Origin: Beroe forskalii
Lineage: Eukaryota; Ctenophora; Nuda; Beroida; Beroidae
Direction of reading: 5' to 3'
DNA length: 64,000 nucleotides
NCBI GenBank assembly: GCA_011033025.1
Contig: WFMF01000643.1
Coordinates: 17,599 to 81,598 of the forward strand
Shown here piece after piece: positions 1 through 26,286 of the stretch. A model generated the notes under the pieces. It made no database searches. It saw only the letters and a list, made by a program, of their open reading frames with translations, and was not told the origin of the DNA. The number at the start of each line of letters is the position of its first letter. Position 1 is the first letter of the stretch. Made by a program: the position numbers and the translations under genes.

Positions 1-297
1 AATCATCAGTCTGATAGCAGTGATGATTTCCCTGAACCTTGCTGCAGCCAAGCTAATGAAATCAGTGAAGAACCAGAAGGCAGGTCTGATGACACTATCC
101 GCGATGATAGTGCTGATGAAATAGACAATGATAAGGAGGATAAACTATGTGTCGTTTGTCTTGATCTCCCTAGGGAAACTTGTTTCTTTCCTTGTGGTCA
201 CATCTGTGCTTGTGTCACCTGCTCCAAGAGGCTGTCCCGCAAATGCCCCATCTGTAGAGCTACTATTCGGCAAGTTGCCAAAACTTACAATGTTTAG
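1..297 (+). CDS. RING-finger E3 ubiquitin ligase, C-terminal exon (partial)
   Basis: Frame 1 is open from the first base to a TAG at 295-297, giving the last 98 residues of a protein that begins outside the window. An acidic, Ser/Asp/Glu-rich linker (residues 1-48) is followed by a C3HC4 RING: CVVC, then PCGHICAC, VTC and CPICR. The chain ends only nine residues later in VAKTYNV. A RING at the extreme C-terminus with a short aromatic tail is the arrangement of the MUL1, IAP, LRSAM1, neuralized and MDM2 groups, where the tail supports dimerisation and E2 engagement. The missing N-terminus prevents a family choice. Expected activity is transfer of ubiquitin from an E2 to substrate. Class confidence is high; orthology is unknown. 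Confidence 0.8.
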   Translation, partial: NHQSDSSDDFPEPCCSQANEISEEPEGRSDDTIRDDSADEIDNDKEDKLCVVCLDLPRETCFFPCGHICACVTCSKRLSRKCPICRATIRQVAKTYNV

Positions 298-930
298 TTC
301 ATACTCGACTGTGTTGATGCCCAAATTAAAATGGGAGGGTACTTCATTAAGAAAACTTTGTAAATTTAAATTGTACATACCTTAGTACACCTAAGAACGG
401 CATCACGTAATTGGCGCGCACTTTAAGATCGGCGCACTTTATTAGTGCGGTTTTTATGACTTGAGATCGAAAACGATAATCGATATGGAATTGAGAACCG
501 AAATATGTATAAAACGAATTGAAAACGCAAAATTACGAAAATTGTTCACTTTAATTTCGAATGTTTTGATGCCCCAATTAAAATGGGAGGGTACTTCAGT
601 AAGAAAATTTTGTAAATTTGAATTGTACATAGTATATTTTTGATTGATTTTTAAAAATTGTTTACGTAATTTATGCAGATTTGAAATTAATGATTTCCAT
701 ACTTCTTTACCCATTTTTTGTTAAGTATGAATAATGATTAGGGTAATTAAAATCCTTCACTATTATATTATTCAATATTCAGTCTGTTCTTCGTATAAAT
801 GTTAATTTTATTTAGTTTTACATAAATATTGGGAAACATCTATTGGAAAGTTTCGTCTTAGAAACGCTATTTTGTAAAACTGCTCTGCTTTTGCCTTGAT
901 TTCGACTAAAACCCAAGGATTGTTGAGCAA
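298..930. repeat. 3' flank with a duplicated ~66-bp block (314-379 and 565-630)
   Basis: There is no gene between the RING stop codon and APC11. A block containing AAAATGGGAGGGTACTTCA occurs at about 314-379 and again at 565-630 with a few substitutions, so part of the 3' UTR or flank has been duplicated directly about 250 bp apart. Short ORFs on both strands here come from AT-rich sequence and have no family features. I see no RNA gene. Confidence 0.55.
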
Positions 931-1242
931 ATGAAAGTGAAGATAAAGCGTTGGACTACAGTAGCAGCCTGGCACTGGGTAGCTAACGATGACTCGTGTG
1001 GCATTTGCAGGAATTTGTTCGATGGTTGCTGCACTGACTGCACTTTGCCCGGAGACAACTGTCCCATCGTTTGGGGGGAGTGCTCCCACTGTTTCCACAT
1101 GCACTGCATCATCAAGTGGATATCCTCTAACACGAACAAGCAGCAGTGTCCTATGTGCAGGAGGGACTGGGCTTTCAAAGAGAGTGACAATGTGACTGCC
1201 ATGCCTCTAACTCCTCAACAGGGCAATGAAAACAACACCTGA
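931..1242 (+). CDS. ANAPC11: Anaphase-promoting complex subunit 11 (RING-H2)
   Basis: Single-exon ORF of 103 residues opening MKVKIKRWTTVAAWHWVAND, nearly the start of animal APC11. The zinc ligands follow in family order: CGIC, CCTDC, CPIVWGECSHCFHMHC and CPMCR, ending WAFKE. APC11 is the RING-H2 catalytic subunit of the anaphase-promoting complex/cyclosome; it pairs with the cullin-like APC2 and recruits E2s to ubiquitinate cyclins and securin in the nucleus and cytoplasm. The family core is about 84 residues, so the last 19 (from SDNVTAMPL) are a polar C-terminal extension. The start is fixed by the conserved MKVKIK. No intron interrupts the frame. It lies downstream of another RING gene, but nothing suggests a functional link. 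Confidence 0.96.
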   Translation: MKVKIKRWTTVAAWHWVANDDSCGICRNLFDGCCTDCTLPGDNCPIVWGECSHCFHMHCIIKWISSNTNKQQCPMCRRDWAFKESDNVTAMPLTPQQGNENNT

Positions 1243-1542
1243 ATTTGATGAGGGAGTTACTAGCTTTATTTGGCTCAGTAATCATCATGGAACGACTGTG
1301 TCATGACATGAGCTTGTGTTGTGATTCATTTTGAGTTATGACTTCGAACAGTTTAGTTCGTTGAAGTTAGTTGTTTTAAAATTTCAGTTCGCTTTCTATC
1401 GTTGTACTTATAGTTCTCTGTTGATTTGTTGAACCAGTTTCACCATGCTCTTACAACAGATTAGAGAATGTAAAGCTCGGAAAGTTGGAAGAAACTGTAC
1501 AGCAGTTCAAATGACCGTTCATTGACAATCTAGCATCTTGAC

Positions 1543-2196
1543 ATGATAGACTTCTTGCAGGACAACTTCCCAGTGATAATTCTATCCACTATGGGTGGAG
1601 TTGCTGGGTTCTACTATGCTCAAAATTATTACCCGAAAGAGACTGTATTCATGGTAGACGAACTTGCTTCTATAGTTTACTCTACAGTGTCTAAGAATCT
1701 TGATGTTGTGAAGCCGTACATTCCTTCAAAACTGGCAGATAAGCTTCCGCTCCAAGGCCTACCCCCACAAGACCCACCTAACATGGAATCCCTGAAGAAC
1801 AATATTGCAGGGCCTGTAAGAAGGCTGTTTAATACAGTCACTGAGAGGTTGGGATTTTCTAAATCAGCACTGTCTAAGTTAGCTCGTTCAGTGGAAGAAA
1901 ACAAAGTGTCAATAACGTGTTCTATCACTGGATTCATGTTGGTGTACTGCACCCTAAGGAAGTACATCAGACAATCCTCAGCTGGCTTGAGAGCTAGCCG
2001 CCCCAACCCTCCCTCAGATCCCCTGTCTCTCCTCATGAGATACTGCGAACATCTGCTGACAAACACAGGCAGAATCCTGGCTAACCACGAAGTGGAAGCT
2101 CTGCTTCTAGGTGTTACTCTGCTCCTAACCACCCTCCATCTTAATCCAGATATCAGGGTGGAATTGATGGGTCAGAGGAGGGCTCTTGTCTTGTAG
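1543..2196 (+). CDS. Unrecognised 217-aa protein with hydrophobic segments
   Basis: Intronless ORF from ATG at 1543 to TAG. I do not recognise the family. The N-terminus (about residues 9-26, FPVIILSTMGGVAGFYYAQ) is hydrophobic and could be a signal anchor. A second hydrophobic stretch lies near 124-140 (ITCSITGFMLVYCTL) and a third near 185-202 (VEALLLGVTLLLTTLHL). Between them is a proline-containing amphipathic region. The pattern could fit a small organelle membrane protein, but that is inference from hydropathy alone. The ATG follows a 300-bp spacer after APC11. An antisense 151-aa ORF over the same stretch has no recognisable features and is treated as a shadow. Confidence 0.6.
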   Translation: MIDFLQDNFPVIILSTMGGVAGFYYAQNYYPKETVFMVDELASIVYSTVSKNLDVVKPYIPSKLADKLPLQGLPPQDPPNMESLKNNIAGPVRRLFNTVTERLGFSKSALSKLARSVEENKVSITCSITGFMLVYCTLRKYIRQSSAGLRASRPNPPSDPLSLLMRYCEHLLTNTGRILANHEVEALLLGVTLLLTTLHLNPDIRVELMGQRRALVL

Positions 2197-2244
2197 CTCG
2201 ATATTTGTTGTATCAATAAGTGTGAAATTGTTACTTGAGAACTG

Positions 2245-2906
2245 TTAAGGGGGCCGGGGGGGTCTGAGGTCGATTTTCGGTTTTTTGTTGTTTCTGATAG
2301 AGCTGAACGCCAGCTACCAGTAGGTTTTTACCGCATCAAAAAATATTGTTCCTAGCCGAAGTTATGAATTTTTCAAATCGCGATTTTGCCTGTAATTACA
2401 GTGCGCGCGCAAACTTTCGATGCGATTTGCCAAAAATCAACTTTAAAATCTATCTCCTCCTACAGTTTTTGAGGAAAACCCTTGAAACTTGGTAGTTATG
2501 TTCTAGGGCATAAAATAAAACTTTTGATCCGTCAGATTTTTGATTTAGGCCTCAGAAGTGAAAATATGAAATTTCAAAAGCCCATATTTTCACTTCTGAG
2601 GCCTAAATCAAAAATCTGACCGATCAAAAGTTTCATTTTATGCCCTAGAACATAACTACCAAGTTTCAAGGGTTTTCCTCAAAAACTGTAGGAGGAGATA
2701 GATTTTAAAGTTGATTTTTGGCAAATCGCATCGAAAGTTTGCGCGCGCACTGTAATTACAGGCAAAATCGCGATTTGAAAAATTCATAACTTCGGCTAGG
2801 AACAATATTTTTTGATGCGGTAAAAACCTACTGGTAGCTGGCGTTCAGCTCTATCAGAAACAACAAAGAACGGGAAATCGACCTCAGACCCCCCCGGCCC
2901 CCTTAA
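2245..2906. mobile_element. Fold-back DNA element with TTAA target duplication
   Basis: An almost perfect palindrome: left arm 2249-2568, 14-nt loop 2569-2582, right arm 2583-2902. The ends read GGGGGCCGGGGGG and the inverse, and each is flanked by TTAA (2245-2248 and 2903-2906). TTAA duplication is characteristic of the piggyBac, Kolobok and Sola3 superfamilies, so this is probably a non-autonomous member of one of them. No coding capacity. A diverged relative lies at 34831-35462. The near identity of the arms implies recent insertion or ongoing arm homogenisation. Confidence 0.9.
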
Positions 2907-3072
2907 TGAACACGTATTGAGTTTGATAAGTATTCATCCTTCAGCAATTGTGTAAATATATTTTGTTGTGTATGTTGTGAAAATGGATAATTAACGATTT
3001 CGAAATAATTTGTGTTACTGAATTCTTGACAGCAAATTTTTTGTAAGATTTCATACAATATCTTAATTAATC

Positions 3073-5086
3073 ATGATGACTGATGTTAGTTCTGGCAAAG
3101 TGGCAAGGGCTTCAAGCAGAAGTTTCAAGCCACATAATTTTTTGAATCGCCTATTCCTACAGTCAAAGGATGGAATGAGTTCCGGGGCGAGCAGTTCTGG
3201 CAGTCCGTCCTCGACCAATGTAAGCTTTTGCTGTCAAAGATGTGCCAGACCTCTGAAACTAGAATGTTCCTTCCAAAGTGTCTCCTTGAAAAGCTTCGGT
3301 AAGTTTGAAATGTTTGTGACTTATCCCTCCTTCAATCTTCTAAGTGCTAATGTTCCAACTTACAAGCCGTCAGATTGTGATAACCGATATGTAGCATAAA
3401 CGCTAACCTCCCCTCAGCCCACATAGGAAGCAGCAAGAGTACACAAGACCATGACTACCTAGCCAACCCTCCCATTGACATACATGCTAAAGATGGAGTG
3501 GACAGGTTAGTGCAGGCCAAGGGGTGTGGGTTTCTGAATTCTACTTGTTTACACCTCACAGTGGTCCCTATATGACCCATTCAGCTTCAGTTCGTAAAAC
3601 TACACCCAACTGCAGTTTTAACGTCGCCCTCGCCCCATTTGACTATAGTTTTTCAGAAAGGTTATTGTCGAGGGCACCAGTAAGCATGACTTCTGCGTCC
3701 TTGCTAAGCCGGAAGCTACCAAGTCGGAGGCAGTGGGTTACAAGCTGCGAGTGGCGATGCAGCTCTTCGACATCCTGTCAGAGAACTCGGAAATAGACCA
3801 TCCCTTGTGCGAGGAGTGCACTAACGGACTCTTCAAACTCCTTGATACGGAGCTCAGGACGCTCAAGCAGGTGGAGAGCTGCTGAGGGTTAGAGAAACTC
3901 CTGAAATTTAATTGACCTACACCCTCTGTGACTTACCATCTCAATTACTATTGTCCCTATTCCGGCACAACTAGGAGACCCTCTTTGTCCCTTTCTAACC
4001 CTCTTGACTGGAATTGGATAAACCCTCCAACCCTCTTGATTTTCTCTAACCCTGAAAACCCTACAGGACTGTGCTGAATATAAGAAGATGGTAGCTCAGC
4101 TGCAGTCCCAGGACACTGCAGCTAGCTCACTGCTGGACAGTGAGATATCTCAGCTGCGGGCTGAGGAAGCTTCTCTTCTCAGAGAGTTGGAGGCGGTGTC
4201 CGAGGAAAGGGCTGCTGTGGCTGAGGAGCTGGCTTCTCTACAGATCACAGAGAGGGCACTGGACTTGGAGGAGGAACAGCTGCACTTGGAGTGCAACCAA
4301 TACGAGCACAGGTGGGGTGCAGACTGCTGGGGAGTCAGCACTCAGCAGAGATAACTACCATATGCTGTGGGGTTTAGTTAACGGACTTTTTGAGGGAGTG
4401 AGGGAAGGGATATTAGGATGATTGACACAGTTATATGTGTATTGTGTAGGTTTATGTAACATACTACCACCCTCAGGTTAGCGGAAGTGAGGTCCCAGCA
4501 GCTGTGTCTGGACAACGAACTGAAGTACTCTCACACTGAACTAGAGAAGCTGAAGAAGACCAACGTTTTCAACACAGTCTTCCACATCTGGCACGACGGT
4601 CACTTCGGTACCATCAACGGCTTCAGGCTTGGCAGGTTGCCCACTTTCAACGTGGAGTGGGACGAAGTGAACGCCGCGTGGGGTCAGACTGCCTTGCTGC
4701 TCTACTCGCTCGCTAATGCTAACGACTTCGTGTTTGAGAGGTACAAAATAGTGCCGTACGGGAGTCAGAGTTACATGGAAGGAGAGACCAAGTTGCCTCT
4801 TTACACCATTGGGGGTATCCGACTCTTCTGGGACGCTAAGTTCGACCAAGGGATGGTGACTTTCCTGGACTGCCTCAAACAGTTCCTAGATTTCATTGAG
4901 AAGAAGGGAAAGTTCTCTTTTCCTTACAAGATAGACAAATCAAAGATAGGCGATCATAAGGGATTCTATAGCATTAAGCTTCACTTCAACAGTGAGGAGC
5001 AGTGGACTAAAGCCCTGAAGTTCATGCTAATCAACTTGAAGTGGGCTTTGACTGTTGTTGCGCATAACAAGCCAGGTGATGCTTGA
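3073..5086 (+). CDS. BECN1: Beclin-1, autophagy PI3K complex subunit
   Basis: Five exons with compatible phases: 3073-3298, 3418-3505, 3657-3870, 4067-4311, 4477-5086. Recognition is clear: the N-terminal zinc-like [15 protein letters not shown], the DHPLCEECT motif before the coiled coil, a Leu/Glu-rich coiled coil (exon 4), then the evolutionarily conserved domain beginning [20 protein letters not shown] and ending [19 protein letters not shown]. Beclin-1 scaffolds the VPS34 PI3-kinase complexes that make PI3P for autophagosome nucleation and endosome traffic. Total is about 460 residues (human 450). The start is uncertain: ATGs at 3073 and 3076 give a 34-residue basic leader, while the ATG at 3175 (MSSGASSSG) resembles the usual short N-terminus. 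Introns are short (about 80-200 bp). Confidence 0.95.
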
Positions 5087-5560
5087 AAAGACTTACTTCG
5101 TGGCATCACTTCTCATCGGTACATTCATGAATTTTAATGTGTTGTTATTGATTTTTGTAAATTATGAATTTTTGCCTTGCATAATTGTTAAGGTTGCTAA
5201 TTGTAAATATTGAATAATTGAAAATACTATTGGCCGGCATTGGCTGTGCATTATATTAAGTTGTGACTTGTGATTATCTTAATTCATCTCAACAAAATGA
5301 AATTGGCTGAAAGTTGAAACTGATCTTGAACACTCAACCTTCACTTCTTAAATTTTGTAGAAAGGAGTCTGGAGATGATTTGAAAACTTGTAGCAACAAT
5401 GAATTCGTTTTAATCGTTGCTAGCAGAATGTCAGTGTGGTATTTTATAGAACATGATGAATTTAGGTAATAAGTAGGTACCTTCTCGCATGTTAACTTTT
5501 GAATTACTATTACTTGACAATTCGAGATGGATTACCTCTAGGTACACATTCAGGCAAGGT
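5087..5560. other. Intergenic: beclin-1 3' UTR and flank
   Basis: AT-rich sequence with no supported gene, RNA or repeat. It probably holds the beclin-1 3' UTR and the promoter or 5' UTR of the F-box gene. Confidence 0.5.
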
Positions 5561-6622
5561 ATGGCGCGCAGTAACAATAAAAGATCCAGTAAAAGCCCTT
5601 CTCTAAATGATAATGAAGACTTCACCCATAAGAAACTGTGTATCTCAGCCCTGCATTCAGAGTTACAACCAGGAAAGCATCCTACTAGGTTACAGATCAA
5701 ACAGTTAGCTACGGCGGTGGAGGAAAGAAAAAAGTTAGAGAATATGCCTCGTGTTACAGAAGATTTTGGTCACACATTATTTCCCATTGAAATCTGGTGC
5801 ATAATCATTTCATTTCTGTCAAAAAGACAGTTAAAAGAATTTACCCTCACATGCAAAGCTCTCAGATCGATATCCAAGACATTGTTCTGGAGCGAACCTT
5901 CCTTCAAACTACCTTTGAGCGCTGAGGACTTTGGCTGTCTAAAACATCTGCCTATCAAGAGACTTCGGACTTTTGATCTCCAGCTCAAAAGGAAATGCAA
6001 GGCTGAGAAATTTGTTGAGATTTTCCAGCAAATGCCTCAGTTGGAACTTGAAGTTTGCACTAATGGTGTAGCTTCAAACGACATCACGATGGAAACTTTG
6101 GCGATTATCGCCCCATTTGTCACTGAAATCACAACAGGAGGCATTAAGTGTCGAAATCGTACTGAGTTTGCTGAAAACATTTCTAGGATTAATTTCCCGA
6201 AGTTGAAGAGTGTTGTTGTCCATGATGATTTATTATCTCGACGTTATCACAAATATATTGAACAGTGGGAGAGGTATGAACTAGAAGATCTCCAACTCAT
6301 GAATCACCTTCCAATAACGTATCTCAGTGATTTGGATATAGAACCCAATATTGAGCGCGATTTTTATGATGAAGATGACTGGATAGTCTATCTTTGGGCG
6401 CGCGAATTTGTACCCTTTCCTTTATCAGAATTCCTATTGCAAATGAAATGGTTAAAGAAATATCAAGTAGGTATGTACTTGGAATGCCGGGACTGGGAAT
6501 TAGGTAACCATGAACATCCTGAAATACCCTTTTTTCTTGAACTAAGAGACAAAAATGGAGTAGAGTTGGACACCGAAATAACAATGTGCCCTGTAATGAA
6601 AGCAGCTCTGGAAAGCAAGTGA
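5561..6622 (+). CDS. F-box-like protein, single exon
   Basis: Intronless ORF. From the ATG at 5561 (MARSNNKRSS) it encodes 353 residues; an in-frame ATG at 5489 would add 24. I prefer 5561 because G follows the ATG and the basic, serine-rich leader then begins the protein. After a disordered leader comes an F-box-like segment, LFPIEIWCIIISFLSKRQLK then FTLTCKALRSISKTLFW, with the Leu-Pro/Ile-Glu start, central Leu and terminal Trp of that fold. The remainder (about 250 residues) shows spaced hydrophobic pieces such as FPKLKSVVVHDD and YELEDLQLMNHLP that could be degenerate leucine-rich or FTH-like repeats. Likely role: substrate receptor of an SCF (SKP1-CUL1) ubiquitin ligase. The substrate cannot be inferred. 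Confidence 0.72.
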   Translation: MARSNNKRSSKSPSLNDNEDFTHKKLCISALHSELQPGKHPTRLQIKQLATAVEERKKLENMPRVTEDFGHTLFPIEIWCIIISFLSKRQLKEFTLTCKALRSISKTLFWSEPSFKLPLSAEDFGCLKHLPIKRLRTFDLQLKRKCKAEKFVEIFQQMPQLELEVCTNGVASNDITMETLAIIAPFVTEITTGGIKCRNRTEFAENISRINFPKLKSVVVHDDLLSRRYHKYIEQWERYELEDLQLMNHLPITYLSDLDIEPNIERDFYDEDDWIVYLWAREFVPFPLSEFLLQMKWLKKYQVGMYLECRDWELGNHEHPEIPFFLELRDKNGVELDTEITMCPVMKAALESK

Positions 6623-7158
6623 TGCGAAACTAACATAAAACATAGTATCGCATGAACCGAGAGTTAATAGCTTACAACTAAACTTCCTAGTTATTAACTT
6701 AACCTTCCTAGTTATTAACTAAACCTTTGTTTAAATTTTACTAATGGATTTTTAGCTTTGTTTTTACCTTCAAATTCACAAATTTTACTTTTATAATGTT
6801 TTTGTTTCATCAATTAAATGTTAAATTATAGTATCTTTCATAAAATTTTTCTGTTATGGCAGATTGTTTGAGTTAATCAGCGTTTTTATACTTTTATACA
6901 TGCCTTTTATATACTTTCTTTTATACATGAGTACATGTTGTTATACTATTGCGTTGTGTATCTGATCTATATTTTGGCTGAGAACCTGTCCTCTTTTCAA
7001 CTTACCGATTATTTAATACCATCCTCGCTAAAACATGAATCTCGATACCGATACTCCTTCCAAAGCTCCTACTAAAGTGTAACTCTGCGTCCTTCCCTAG
7101 GCATGTAGTTATCAGGCTCCCTTAAGAGGAGCAGACCCTCCCACCTTCCTTGCAGAAC
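6623..7158. other. Intergenic, F-box gene to POLR2B
   Basis: AT-rich spacer with no ORF or RNA I can support. It contains a short direct duplication (CTTCCTAGTTATTAACT twice near 6685-6720) and presumably the POLR2B promoter near its right end. Confidence 0.4.
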
Positions 7159-12743
<5,585 letters not shown>

Positions 12744-13432
12744 GCATAGCGCCAAGGATGATGATTTCCTGAAGACAGACGCCAGGTTTACCAGCTACAT
12801 GTACGATAATATCAGATAAAATAAGATAAAATGTATCTATAATTCATGCCCAGCTGAGAAGAGACCAGATTTATAATGGACAATTTTTGAAAAGACATTG
12901 TATCCGTGGATTGGCTCTCAGCATAGATGAACATTTATTCAGAGAATAAATTTTGACATTCCTGCATTCCAGTGCACCGTATATTGGTCATGTGAAGTGC
13001 TAAGTAACCAATGCCAAGCGCTCACGTAGCGCGACATTCAGTTTAAATTAAATGAGATATCATGCCGAATCGCTATTGACGATCAGGTGTATATTAACTG
13101 ATTTTATTTGTTATATTATTTTTAAAATTCATAACTTTTTGTTGATAAATTTAAATATTTACCACTTACTGTGAACTGATATTTTATTCGCCTGGCCAGT
13201 TGCAACACAGTATACTATACAATCAATCTATCTCGGATATTTCACAAAATCTTCCAATTTCACCTCATCAATTTGATTCCTACGCAGTTAATGAGTATTT
13301 GTCCCGTGTCTCACTAACCCTGCTGTTTGAGCAAGCATTATAAGACATGGTGTGGTAGAGCCTGACAGTCTACACACAGAGTACAGCAGTGGTGCATGTA
13401 TCTCCCTTACTTCTGAAGGATGACCCTCTGCA
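12744..13432. other. Intergenic, POLR2B 3' UTR to IRE1 promoter
   Basis: AATAAA at about 12945-12950, roughly 175 nt past the likely true POLR2B stop, is a plausible polyadenylation signal. The rest is AT-rich, with no further gene or RNA. Confidence 0.5.
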
Positions 13433-23543
<10,111 letters not shown>

Positions 23544-24196
23544 CAGAGGGGAATCATTAACCCAAAACACCCTATGTATTCAGAAGGATTTTTATCCCAT
23601 TTTTATGATTTCACTTTTGATCGATTAACATAAACTCACAAACTTATGATAGGCCATTGGAAACATTGTCCACTCTGATAAGTGATAGGGACGCTATACA
23701 CTCAGCAATCTTCTTCATCTTGGACTCGAATGCTGATTTCAGCTTTAGTTAATTTGCCCATTTTAATTTCGCCGAATTTTACCCAACTTTTTTACCCATT
23801 AAAATACATTATTCTCAGAGAAGTACTTAGATTATTCTAAGTACTTTAAATTGCCCTGTCATAGACCTGCTTTACCGATATTTCACGCATTAGATGAACC
23901 AGTCATCGGATGAAAATAGTGAAAAGTAACAAGAAACGCATGAAATAATTCTCTAAATGTTAATAGCAATGAATTATTGAATTAAAAGCAAAAATATATT
24001 GACATTCGCTTCTGATTTGACTTCCTGTAACATGTTGACTTATCGTACTGGCATATTATTGTGTAAATGCAAAAACTTAAATTAAATATTATTTATAGCT
24101 ATCTTCATTTTATTATTGGGAAAATATCTGTGTTACTGTTATTAAGTTTAAGTTATATTTATTTGATCAAATTTCATAGGTGTCGTGACCGACGAC
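23544..24196. other. IRE1 3' flank
   Basis: AT-rich, no supported gene. It presumably contains the IRE1 3' UTR; I could not pin a polyadenylation site. Confidence 0.4.
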
Positions 24197-24357
24197 CGTG
24201 GTGTCTCGGCCTTTTGGGGCGCGGTGCATTACGCCGCGCCTTTGTTTTTTGCTGGGCGTGACAGACTGCACGCAACGGCAAAGTACTACTACTTTCAGCC
24301 TTAAAAACCCAAGTGCGGTGTAGTACGCTGCGCCTCAAGAGGTCGAGACACCACTGG
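24197..24357. mobile_element. Small MITE, ~160 bp
   Basis: Imperfect inverted ends: CCGTGGTGTCTCGGCCTTTT at the left, and at the right the inverse of CCAGTGGTGTCTCGACCTCT, followed inward by matching GCGCGGTGCATTAC-type sequence on both sides. No coding capacity and no clear target duplication. Confidence 0.6.
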
Positions 24358-24586
24358 ATTCTGATTGATTGCGCTTCTGTACACTTGAGAATGAGAGTTC
24401 CAGAAGAACCCAGCTTTTGATGTCGCGATACCTGCTAATAGTACTTGTGCACAATTTGTTTTCAAGAATCTATTCAATTCAAAATCAGCGGCTGCTTTTC
24501 GCACGATTCAGATATTCAGTGGCCGTGTTGTTTTATAAGCTTCAAGTTCAATATGTGACAGCGTTGATTCAGATTATTAATTATGC

Positions 24587-24995
24587 AAACTTGAACACAA
24601 AATAAAAAGCCGTCATTATAGGGATATTTCGACATATGCTTTATGCCATTTTCAACCTGAATTTAGATTTATTATACAATGCTAACAAGCGAATATATAA
24701 TAGTTATTGCCTACAAGCACGCTGAATGATCTTTCTGGTAAATTTAAACTTCGACGACCTTCCAAAAATATGTTACGCAAACCAACGAAATTTCTTGTTG
24801 GGCTGCTTTCAATGTAACATATTTTGTGATTTTGTGTAAGGGTCGTTCAGTTTGCCTACCAGTTTAAAAGCTAGGTGTGCGTAGGCAATAACTATTATAT
24901 ATTCGCTTGTTAGCTGTATAATAAATCTAAATTCAGGTTGAAAAACACGCGCGCAAATCCCTATAATGACGGCTTTTTATTTTGTGTTCAAGTTT
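24587..24995. mobile_element. MITE with ~130-bp inverted repeats
   Basis: Left arm starts AAACTTGAACACAAAATAAA and the right arm is its inverse. The arms continue through GCCGTCATTATAGGGAT, a region of TTCAACCTGAATTTAGATTT and the GCCTAC boundary near 24710. Arms are about 130 bp around a ~150-bp AT-rich centre with no ORF. The words AATTATGCAAA flank both sides at a distance. Confidence 0.75.
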
Positions 24996-25186
24996 ATTCT
25001 ACTACTCCGCTTCCCGCCCAATTATGCAAATTATATTTCAGCAATATAAATGGTTTCACTTTTCCTATTAAATTAAATACATATCTGCGTGGCTCTTCCA
25101 ATTCAGTGAGCTGCGCAGGGGTACGCCTTTAAAAAACTAACTCTAAGCCCGTACGCGCTTGCCACATGCTACGTGCGCACCTTCTT

Positions 25187-25425
25187 GGTATCTCTCCCAT
25201 ATAAACGGCTCTGAGTGACGTCACAGATCTAAACGTCAATTTTTCTGTGTCCTAAACCTAACCATAACCCTAACTAAAACCCTAACCTTAATTCTAACCC
25301 AAATCTTGACCCTAATCCTGACCCTAACCCTAGTCCTTAAAGCGCTAGGTGCGCTTAATTATATTTTTCTGAGTGACGTCATTGTCATAGATAATGAAGG
25401 CTCCCGTTTATATGGGAGACCTACC
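25187..25425. mobile_element. Telomere-repeat-bearing MITE, copy 1
   Basis: Ends GGTATCTCTCCCATATAAAC and the inverse of GGTAGGTCTCCCATATAAAC, flanked by ACCTTCTT on both sides (an exact 8-bp target duplication, 25179-25186 and 25426-25433). The interior holds TGACGTCA palindromes and degenerate CCCTAA repeats like metazoan telomere DNA. No ORF. Confidence 0.88.
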
Positions 25426-25555
25426 ACCTTCTTCCTAAGCCCGTGTTTAGCAACTTTTCTTCGAAAAGTCACAAACTGAAACACGCGCGCAAAATAGGGC
25501 CATGTTTAGGAATATAATAGGATACACTCAGCCCCGTTAACATCAACATAAACTA

Positions 25556-26009
25556 AAAAACGGAAGCCTTCATTATCTAAGACAATGACGTCACTCAGAA
25601 AAATATAATTAAGCGCACCTAGCGCTTTAAGGACTAGGGTTAGGGTCAGGATAAGGGCCAGAATTTGGGTATCTCTCCCATATAAACGGCTCTGAGTGAC
25701 GTCACAGATCTAAACGTCAATTTTTCTGTATCCTAAACCTAACTATAACCCTAACCAAAACCCTAACCTTAATCCTAACCCTAACCCTAACAAATCTTGA
25801 CCCTAATCCTGACCCTAACCCTAATCCTTAAAGCGCTAGGTGCGCTTAATTATATTTTTCTGAGTGACGTCATTGTCATAGATAATGAAGGCTCCCGTTT
25901 ATATGGGAGACCTACCAGAATTTGTTAGGGTAAGGATTAAGGTTAGGGTTTTGGTCAGGTTTAGGATACAGAAAAATTGACGTTTAGATCTGTGACGTCA
26001 CTCAGAGCC
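25556..26009. mobile_element. Telomere-repeat MITE copy, truncated and interrupted by copy 3
   Basis: Opposite orientation to copy 1. Its left end is truncated inside ACGGAAGCCTTCATTATC, and it is split at AGAATTTG by the insertion at 25668-25916, resuming at 25917 with TTAGGG-type repeats to GAGCCGTTTA. A further partial inverted copy follows to about 26058. Confidence 0.75.
25668..25916. mobile_element. Telomere-repeat MITE, nested copy 3
   Basis: Complete 249-bp copy with the same GGTA...TACC ends, flanked by AGAATTTG on both sides (8-bp target duplication) and inserted into another member of the same family. This shows transposition as a discrete unit. Confidence 0.88.
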
Positions 26010-26286
26010 GTTTAATAAACGGCTCTGAGTGACGTCACAGATCTAAACGTCAATTTTCAGTTTTATAAACGGTTTCAGTTTTATAAACGGTTTATAAAAC
26101 TGAAAGTAAAACACTTTCGCTGGAGAGATTATGGGAGACAATCAAAGAGTAGTTGACATTTTAAAATGAAATTAAAATTAAAATTAAATATAATATTCAT
26201 ACCAAGCGATGTCATTTTCGTGTCACCTCACTTAAAAATAAAATTGTTGAACAATCATTATCAAACGAATGTAACATCTTGTTGAA

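Noticed and set aside
1677-2132. 151-codon antisense ORF over the 217-aa gene
   Set aside because: Shadow of the + strand ORF; no hydrophobic pattern or domain of its own.
25250-25340. A chromosome end or true telomere
   Set aside because: The CCCTAA-like repeats are degenerate, short and enclosed by MITE ends with 8-bp target duplications, and the sequence continues on both sides.
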